Below are positions 1 to 4,016 of a stretch of DNA of 7,216 bases, in pieces. Each line of letters starts with the position of its first letter. Position 1 is the first letter of the stretch. Origin of the DNA: Ferrimicrobium sp. (GTDB taxonomy: Bacteria > Actinomycetota > Acidimicrobiia > Acidimicrobiales > Acidimicrobiaceae); NCBI GenBank assembly GCA_027365375.1, contig DAHXNM010000090.1, forward strand, positions 1 to 7,216, given 5' to 3'. The notes below the pieces were generated by a model that was not told the origin of the DNA, ran no database searches, and saw nothing but the letters and a program-made list of their open reading frames with translations. A program made the position numbers and the translations under genes.

Positions 1-4
1 ACAG

Positions 5-78
5 TAGCGGCGGTCGGACTCGAACCGACGACCCCACGATTATGAGCCGTGTGCTCTTACCTACTGAGCTACGCCGCC
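5..78 (-). tRNA. tRNA-Met (CAT), elongator type
   Basis: Read on the minus strand this folds as a complete 74-nt cloverleaf. The acceptor stem is GGCGGCG/CGCCGCT (the last pair is G-U), followed by discriminator A. The D-stem is GCTC/GAGC, the anticodon stem is CACGG/TCGTG with loop CTCATAA (anticodon CAT), and the T-stem is GTCGG/CCGAC with loop TTCGAGT. CCA is not encoded; CTGT follows the discriminator. It is called elongator Met rather than initiator because the first acceptor pair is G-U and not the unpaired C-A of bacterial initiators. The GAGCACA and TGGGGTC stretches also resemble elongator tRNA-Met. A lysidine-modified tRNA-Ile2 with the same anticodon cannot be excluded from the anticodon alone. 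It lies 6 nt downstream of tRNA-Thr and is presumably in the same transcript. Confidence 0.95.
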
Positions 79-84
79 TTGCAG

Positions 85-157
85 AGCCCCCTGTCGGAAT
101 CGAACCGACGACACCAGCCTTACCATGGCTGTGCTCTGCCGACTGAGCTAAGGGGGC
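85..157 (-). tRNA. tRNA-Thr (GGT)
   Basis: This is a complete 73-nt cloverleaf on the minus strand. The acceptor stem is GCCCCCT/AGGGGGC with discriminator T, which occurs in actinobacterial tRNA-Thr. The D-stem is GCTC/GAGC, the anticodon stem is CAGCC/GGCTG with loop ATGGTAA (anticodon GGT), and the T-stem is GTCGG/CCGAC with loop TTCGATT. CCA is not encoded. The gene precedes tRNA-Met by 6 nt on the same strand. The Thr-Met pair usually sits just upstream of rpmG in actinobacteria; if that holds here, rpmG lies beyond the left edge of the window (inference). Confidence 0.97.
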
Positions 158-178
158 AATACGTTTCAGGCTCAATCT

Positions 179-184
179 ATGATA
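179..184 (-). promoter_or_regulatory. candidate -10 element for tRNA-Thr/Met
   Basis: On the minus strand this reads TATCAT, a 5/6 match to the TATAAT -10 consensus, ending 21 nt before the first base of tRNA-Thr. That would give a transcript leader of roughly 15 nt, typical for a tRNA operon. No good -35 hexamer sits 16-18 nt upstream, so this rests on position and one hexamer only. The neighbouring TAGTAT, which overlaps it, is an alternative. Confidence 0.3.
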
Positions 185-205
185 CTAGGTCATGGGAATC
201 GTACC

Positions 206-230
206 TCACGCCTTGCAACTTTTCACGCCT
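206..230. repeat. 8-bp direct repeat upstream of the tRNA-Thr/Met promoter
   Basis: TCACGCCT occurs at 206-213 and again at 223-230, a 17-bp period. On the minus strand it reads AGGCGTGA twice, just upstream of the candidate tRNA -10. Two identical half-sites on nearly the same helix side could be a protein-binding site, or the repeat may be chance. Nothing else in the sequence identifies a regulator. Confidence 0.35.
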
Positions 231-240
231 CTCTGGGCTT

Positions 241-272
241 ACATTCCCCAAACATTGGCACCAGCGTGAATG
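241..272. repeat. nested inverted repeats upstream of the GNAT gene
   Basis: ACATTC at 241-246 is complemented by GAATGT at 267-272. Inside this, CCAA at 248-251 is complemented by TTGG at 255-258 with a 3-nt loop. The element ends 52 bp before the acetyltransferase start codon. It could be a small operator or an RNA hairpin in the leader. The arms are short, so chance is a real alternative. Confidence 0.25.
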
Positions 273-324
273 TTGTAGGCCGGTTTCCAGACCTTCTAGG
301 CACGCTACCTGGTTCGGCACGTTC

Positions 325-840
325 ATGACCAGTCGTCTAGCTCCAACCGGGATTGATATCCGTCACCTCATCCCCCAGGATAGCGAACGGCTACGTCAGA
401 TCTACAACCATGCGGTGCTGTCGTCTACGGCGACGTTAGACCTCGAGCCACGGACGCATGCCGATCAAGAACGGTGGCTCGAACAGCATCTTGGCATCTA
501 CCCCGCCCTTGTAGCCGTTGCCAAAGAGCAGCCCATCGGCTACGCCTCGATCTCACCATTTCGCCCACGAGCGGGCTACAACTCGACCGTTGAGGACTCA
601 GTGTACATCGACCCTAACTACCAGGGACAAGGCGTGGGACGGCTGTTGCTAGAACGTCTTGTCAACACGGCTACATCACTTGGCTTTCACAGCTGTATCG
701 CCCACATAGTTGCTGATCATAAAGCTTCGCTGCAACTACACGTTGGCTGCGATTTTCGACTCGTGGGTGTTGAACGAGAGATCGGCCGAAAATTCGGGAG
801 ATGGATCGATATGGCCATCCTTCAGCGACAACTACGTTGA
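325..840 (+). CDS. GNAT N-acetyltransferase, phosphinothricin/methionine sulfoximine acetyltransferase family
   Basis: This 171-residue protein has the single-domain size typical of the Pat/MddA-type GNAT family, which moves an acetyl group from acetyl-CoA to the amine of phosphinothricin, methionine sulfoximine or related amino acids in the cytoplasm. Seen in the sequence: the family block GYASISPFRPR (72-82), TVEDSVYI (88-95) with E90 at the usual catalytic glutamate position, the acetyl-CoA loop QGQGVG (100-105), the ADHKAS..LH region (130-139) and the C-terminal GRKFGRWIDM (154-163). An odd point is DF at 143-144 where most relatives have GF; the usual N before xAS is also replaced. The open frame runs back to 49 across the tRNA genes. 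I chose the ATG at 325 because family similarity begins only a few residues after it (IDIRHLIPQD). No clear Shine-Dalgarno sequence precedes it. The true substrate cannot be read from the sequence. The gene converges on the DNA glycosylase gene. Confidence 0.88.
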   Translation: MTSRLAPTGIDIRHLIPQDSERLRQIYNHAVLSSTATLDLEPRTHADQERWLEQHLGIYPALVAVAKEQPIGYASISPFRPRAGYNSTVEDSVYIDPNYQGQGVGRLLLERLVNTATSLGFHSCIAHIVADHKASLQLHVGCDFRLVGVEREIGRKFGRWIDMAILQRQLR

Positions 841-904
841 GCAGCACCCACTGGACCGCTCAGCATCCATCTCTAGCCTAGGCGTGGCCGCTGCTCTCGA
901 TTTG

Positions 905-919
905 ACAGCATCCGGCTGT
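905..919. terminator. weak hairpin between convergent genes
   Basis: ACAGC (905-909) and GCTGT (915-919) can pair around a 5-nt loop, in the 88-bp gap between the convergent stops of the acetyltransferase and glycosylase genes. There is no T-tract and the stem is only 5 bp. It is therefore only a possible bidirectional terminator, and nothing better is visible in the gap. Confidence 0.2.
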
Positions 920-928
920 ATAGAAGCA

Positions 929-1579
929 CTAGCCGTGGGCGTGGTCGTCCGCCCAAAAGTACCAAGCTGCAAGCGAACGGAAGGGCCGATATCGTTCTCC
1001 GTGCTCTATCAGTTCGGGCAACGATAGCGGCTGGCCATCCGACAGATGTCGTTGGACACTTCGCCTCATCGCCAGATCTCCTACCGGCCAGATGTCAAAA
1101 CGCTGGAGATGAAACATGAGAAACATGTCAGCACTCCAGCTTCCAAAGCCGTACAATCCCTCGATAAACGTTCGTACTGATAGATCATCGAGCGAAGAAA
1201 GTTGAGAAAGTTCATCGGCTGACACCCTCTGGCAGAGTCGCTCCAAGGTTTTGATCTTCGGGCCTGAAAGCCCAATCCTGCGAAGCTCCTCTGGAGGGAG
1301 CGCTGCCATAGCCTCGGCCGCCAACCCAGTCGCGGCATCAAGGCGTTCGAGGATCGCCCGTGCCGACGAGCCTGACAGCTGCTGATACACCAAGGTCTCA
1401 ACCAGGAAGCCAAAGGCGTCTTGCTCAGTGTGGCCGCCGCTACGGCCTGGATCGAAGGAATCCCTATATAGACGGGGAAGGCCATAGTCGCGATAGAACT
1501 CGGCGATCAGAGAACTCCGCTGGACCAGGATAGCAACAGCCTCCTCCAGCTCTAACCCGACACGCTCTAGCTGGGTCAC
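929..1579 (-). CDS. DNA-3-methyladenine glycosylase II-type (AlkA-like, HhH-GPD) protein
   Basis: This 216-residue cytoplasmic base-excision-repair glycosylase is predicted to remove alkylated bases such as 3-methyladenine by cleaving the N-glycosidic bond. Seen: FLVETLVYQQLSGSSA (58-73), matching the helix with the conserved QQLS. A helix-hairpin-helix DNA-binding motif follows at about 99-116 (hairpin GLSGPK). The GPD segment GFGSWSADMFLM (144-155) runs into PVGDLAMRR (165-173), where D168 aligns with the catalytic aspartate. The YRPFRSLAAWYFW end (197-209) is typical of actinobacterial members. The start is GTG at 1579; an in-frame TAG lies two codons upstream, so it cannot be longer. A GAGGA lies 17-18 nt before it, too far for a standard ribosome binding site. 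The gene lies 46 bp downstream of the mannosyltransferase gene on the same strand and may be cotranscribed. The protein is shorter than E. coli AlkA, as it lacks that N-terminal domain, and there is no sign of an Ada domain or fused methyltransferase. Confidence 0.9.
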   Translation of the reverse strand: MTQLERVGLELEEAVAILVQRSSLIAEFYRDYGLPRLYRDSFDPGRSGGHTEQDAFGFLVETLVYQQLSGSSARAILERLDAATGLAAEAMAALPPEELRRIGLSGPKIKTLERLCQRVSADELSQLSSLDDLSVRTFIEGLYGFGSWSADMFLMFHLQRFDIWPVGDLAMRRSVQRHLSDGQPLSLPELIEHGERYRPFRSLAAWYFWADDHAHG

Positions 1580-1625
1580 TTGCTACGGTCGCCGATCCTC
1601 GCATCGTTCGCGACCCGACGACAGA

Positions 1626-3341
1626 TCACGAATCAGAATCGATTCGAACGAACTGAGGTATCCAACGTTGGAGCCTGGGAGGGACCACCTCGGCAACCGC
1701 GACCCGAAAGCCGTCATAGACGTCCTTCGCCTCACGGAGGAGACTCGACCGGCGTCGATAGAGAATGGTAACAAGACCGGCGTAGCCAAGCCAAGCAAAA
1801 GCTGTGGGCGCACCCAAAAAGTCGATAGGCATCGCCGACAGAGTGAGCAGGATGAGAAAATCGACGGTCAGATCACCGGCGCCTAACGCCAACAACACAA
1901 TCCCCCAACCGAGATACCAGGGCCAGATGACCGGACCGAGCACGACGGTTACGATTAAAATCACACCAGTCAATCGTACGATATTGGATCGTCGACTCCC
2001 AACAATCGTGATGCCACCTATGAGCAAGATACACAAGTCACCGAGAGCTCTAAACACGCCAACCACAAGGTGTGGCCCGAACGGAAGCCCGACATGAGCG
2101 AGCACCCAACCGATGGCGTAACCAACGAGTATGAGTGGGTCTTCGAAGGAGAGGACGGATCCTGGGGTAGACAGTGCTGGAATCCAGCCCATCCCCAGAT
2201 GTGTCACTAGACCAAGGAGGTAGAAGATCGCCAAGGTAAGCATCACTGCGATTACGAGTCCGCGAAGCTTGCTGAGCACACGGTCAGAGTTACTCCAGTG
2301 GTAGCCCATAAAGCCAACCGCTACAATCGCTGGCACCTTGACCGACGCCGCTAGAGCTACCACCACGATACCTGCCAACCTACGATCCTTGAGGAACAGA
2401 TAGATTCCAACCACCATGAGGGCAGTCATCAAGGCATCATTATGCCCCGACGATGCAAAGGTATACAACAAAATCGGGTTGGCTGCGCTGAGGGCGAAGG
2501 CTAGGTCTCGATTGACACCAAGCAAATCCGCGATCTTGAGGATAAAGATACCGATAACGACGACAGAGGCGAGAGCAACCAGCCGAAGCAAAAGCACGGT
2601 CATCATCGGAGAGTGGCCCGAAAGCTGAACGAGTCCCCCAGCCAAGTACAGGAACAGTGGGCCGTAGGGGGCCTTTGCCATTCCCCACAGTGGGTCGACG
2701 GTGGAACGATAGGCACTGTTGCCAAGCAAAGCTGGGCCACCGCTATACGGGTTAATTCCGAGCGTGACCATACGACCTTGAGCTGCATACGAGTAGACGT
2801 CCCGTGAAAACAGCGGTCCAGCAACCATCAGCGGCAACACCCAAAGGCCAAACAAAAGCCACTTGTAGCGAAGCTGTTCGCCACGCCGAGTGCCGACGAC
2901 AATTCTGAGCCAGGCAACCGCGGTCAGAATAAGGCCGTAATAGATCAACGACTCAGCCAACAACTCCACGATCAAATTCCCTGGGTGCGGAGTGGCATTC
3001 ACCCCGAGGTACCAAGACCCAGGTATCTTCGAAGTGAAGGGAGAGTTTGGTTGCAGTGAACCGACGAAGACTAGCAGCGAACCGATAAATCCAGTTGAGA
3101 TCGGATTGACATTCATCAGATTGTCGACGTTGGCCCAGCCAAACCAGCGCCTGATCGTGCGGAAGCGGCCTCCTGACCTGTCTCCGTGGAGAGTAGGAAC
3201 TAGACGAATGCCATCCTTGTTGCTCAACTCCTCGAAGCCGTCACTGGGTAGCGAGTCGTCGCTCGAACGACGAAGCCGCGATTTTCCCATTGGCCGACCC
3301 CGGTTGGGACCTTCGGTTGGGTGACTGCTGTCCTTATCCAT
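1626..3341 (-). CDS. mptB: polyprenol-phosphomannose-dependent alpha-1,6-mannosyltransferase, MptB-like (GT-C)
   Basis: This 571-residue polytopic membrane protein fits the GT-C fold family MptB/MptA, which uses polyprenyl-phosphomannose outside the membrane to build the alpha-1,6-mannan core of lipomannan-type lipoglycans. Seen: a hydrophilic, basic N-terminal tail of about 75 residues, then roughly 13 hydrophobic segments (e.g. about 83-97, 127-149, 160-177, 245-270, 303-343, 360-380, 402-447, 456-505, 512-528). The loop SRDVYSYAAQGR (179-190) is followed by GINPYSGGP; D181 aligns with the presumed catalytic aspartate after the first membrane helices. DPLWGMAKAPYGPLF (216-230), GHNDA (299-303) and WPWYLGW (473-479) are also family-like. 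The ATG at 3341 is the first possible start. Residue 18 (ATG at 3290) is an equally unsupported alternative, since neither has a good Shine-Dalgarno sequence. The gene lies 62 bp downstream of tRNA-Tyr, with a hairpin between them, and 46 bp upstream of the glycosylase gene. The GT-C family is firm; MptB rather than a paralogue such as MptA is likely but not proven. Confidence 0.85.
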   Translation of the reverse strand: MDKDSSHPTEGPNRGRPMGKSRLRRSSDDSLPSDGFEELSNKDGIRLVPTLHGDRSGGRFRTIRRWFGWANVDNLMNVNPISTGFIGSLLVFVGSLQPNSPFTSKIPGSWYLGVNATPHPGNLIVELLAESLIYYGLILTAVAWLRIVVGTRRGEQLRYKWLLFGLWVLPLMVAGPLFSRDVYSYAAQGRMVTLGINPYSGGPALLGNSAYRSTVDPLWGMAKAPYGPLFLYLAGGLVQLSGHSPMMTVLLLRLVALASVVVIGIFILKIADLLGVNRDLAFALSAANPILLYTFASSGHNDALMTALMVVGIYLFLKDRRLAGIVVVALAASVKVPAIVAVGFMGYHWSNSDRVLSKLRGLVIAVMLTLAIFYLLGLVTHLGMGWIPALSTPGSVLSFEDPLILVGYAIGWVLAHVGLPFGPHLVVGVFRALGDLCILLIGGITIVGSRRSNIVRLTGVILIVTVVLGPVIWPWYLGWGIVLLALGAGDLTVDFLILLTLSAMPIDFLGAPTAFAWLGYAGLVTILYRRRSSLLREAKDVYDGFRVAVAEVVPPRLQRWIPQFVRIDSDS

Positions 3342-3358
3342 GAGTTCGCTCTAGTCTA

Positions 3359-3391
3359 GCGCGGAGAGACTGCTCTTGCATCGCTCCGCGC
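3359..3391 (-). terminator. GC-rich hairpin between tRNA-Tyr and the mannosyltransferase gene
   Basis: On the minus strand GCGCGGAG (3391 to 3384) pairs perfectly with CTCCGCGC (3366 to 3359). Inside, TGC-AAGA-GCA (3380 to 3371) forms a second short stem. It lies 12 nt beyond the 3' end of tRNA-Tyr and 17 nt before the mptB-like ATG. There is no T-tract after it, as is common in actinobacterial terminators. It may end the tRNA transcript, define the tRNA 3' trailer, or act as a leader hairpin that limits read-through into the downstream gene. The pairing is certain; the function is inferred. Confidence 0.5.
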
Positions 3392-3403
3392 CATACCGCC
3401 ATG

Positions 3404-3486
3404 TGGGCCGGGAGGGATTCGAACCCCCGTAGGCGTACGCCGGCAGATTTACAGTCTGCTCCCATTGGCCACTCGGGCACCGACCC
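3404..3486 (-). tRNA. tRNA-Tyr (GTA)
   Basis: This is an 83-nt class II tRNA on the minus strand with a long variable arm, as bacterial tRNA-Tyr has. The acceptor stem is GGGTCGG/CCGGCCC with one T-G pair and discriminator A. The anticodon stem is GCAGA/TCTGC around CTGTAAA (anticodon GTA). The variable arm begins CGGCGTACGCC, and the T-stem is GGGGG/CCCTC with loop TTCGAAT. CCA is not encoded; the trailer begins CAT. In many actinobacteria tRNA-Tyr lies close to the Thr-Met pair; here about 3.25 kb carrying three protein genes lies between them. Its 5' end is 26 bp from the divergent yajQ start codon. Confidence 0.97.
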
Positions 3487-3495
3487 TGGTGAGGA

Positions 3496-3506
3496 CATAA
3501 TAGTCT
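3496..3506. promoter_or_regulatory. shared divergent -10 region for tRNA-Tyr and yajQ
   Basis: The 26-bp gap between tRNA-Tyr and yajQ contains ACATAATAGTCT. On the plus strand CATAAT (3496-3501) matches the -10 consensus at 5/6 and overlaps a TANNNT alternative, TAGTCT (3501-3506). On the minus strand the same bases read TATTAT (3502 to 3497), also 5/6. A minus-strand TCGAAA at 3526 to 3521, 18 bp upstream and inside yajQ, matches the -35 consensus at 4/6. The plus direction has no good -35. Start points would leave about a 4-nt leader on the tRNA and a 0-5-nt leader on yajQ. The gap is so short that both promoters must lie here or in the neighbouring gene; transcription itself is inferred. 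Confidence 0.5.
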
Positions 3507-3512
3507 ACCAGT

Positions 3513-4007
3513 ATGCCATCTTTCGACGTAGTCTCAGAGATTGATATCCAAGAAGTCAAAAATGCAGTTGACCAGGCGAGTCGCGAGATCGCGACGCGCT
3601 TCGACTTCAAGAATACCGATTCATCGATTGTCTTCAACGAGAACGACCTTCTCATCACCCTCGCATCTAACACTCCAGACCGGCTAAAAGCGGTCATGAC
3701 CGTACTTGAAGAGCGTTTCGTGAAGCGTTCTGTCTCCTTAAAATCGCTCGACCGACAAAAGGTGGAAGATGCCGCCAAGGGCACTGTACGCCAAGCTATT
3801 CGTCTTCTGTCAGGTCTAGAGGGAGATCGCGCCAAAGTGGTTACCCAAGCCGTCAAGGCGATGGGGATGAAGGGGATCCAGGCGCAGATCCAGGGAGATC
3901 AGGTAAGGGTAACCGGCAAGAAGCGCGATGATCTCCAGGTGGTGATGGGACAACTCAAAGAGCAGGTCGCTGACATTCCGCTACAGTTCGTCAATTTTCG
4001 CGACTAA
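3513..4007 (+). CDS. yajQ: YajQ family nucleotide/cyclic-di-GMP-binding protein (UPF0234)
   Basis: This 164-residue soluble protein has the full length usual for YajQ. Family members bind nucleotides or RNA, and a Xanthomonas member is a cyclic-di-GMP effector; whether this one binds cyclic di-GMP is unknown. Seen: the signature N-terminus MPSFDVVSEIDIQEV (1-15), the conserved REIATRFDFK (24-33), a middle repeat-like domain with EERFVKRSVSLKSL (66-79), then AQIQGDQVRVTGKKRDDLQ (123-141), which is close to invariant in the family, and the ending IPLQFVNFRD. The start is fixed by that N-terminus and by an in-frame TAG four codons upstream. No Shine-Dalgarno sequence lies at normal distance (the nearest is GAGGA, 17 nt away), and a -10-like element sits 6-11 nt before the ATG, so a leaderless or nearly leaderless mRNA is likely. 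The next gene follows 9 bp later in the same frame. Confidence 0.97.
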   Translation: MPSFDVVSEIDIQEVKNAVDQASREIATRFDFKNTDSSIVFNENDLLITLASNTPDRLKAVMTVLEERFVKRSVSLKSLDRQKVEDAAKGTVRQAIRLLSGLEGDRAKVVTQAVKAMGMKGIQAQIQGDQVRVTGKKRDDLQVVMGQLKEQVADIPLQFVNFRD

Positions 4008-4016
4008 GCACCCCCA

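Noticed and set aside
49..324. The 5' extension of the acetyltransferase frame, 92 codons before the ATG at 325
   Set aside because: It runs through the two tRNA genes, has no resemblance to the GNAT family, and the family's usual N-terminus starts just after the internal ATG.
1583..1813. Minus-strand open frame at the end of the mannosyltransferase gene
   Set aside because: It is an alternative frame over the last membrane helix and tail of the mannosyltransferase; its sequence is not protein-like.
3404..3486. Functional link between tRNA-Tyr and the aminoacyl-lipid synthase
   Set aside because: MprF-type enzymes use Lys- or Ala-tRNA, no lysine or alanine tRNA is in the window, and the tRNA neighbourhood is explained by the common actinobacterial order.
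3449..3856. Minus-strand open frame of 135 codons opposite yajQ and into tRNA-Tyr
   Set aside because: It overlaps a firmly identified gene and a tRNA, has a serine/arginine-rich composition typical of an antisense shadow, and matches no family I recognise.
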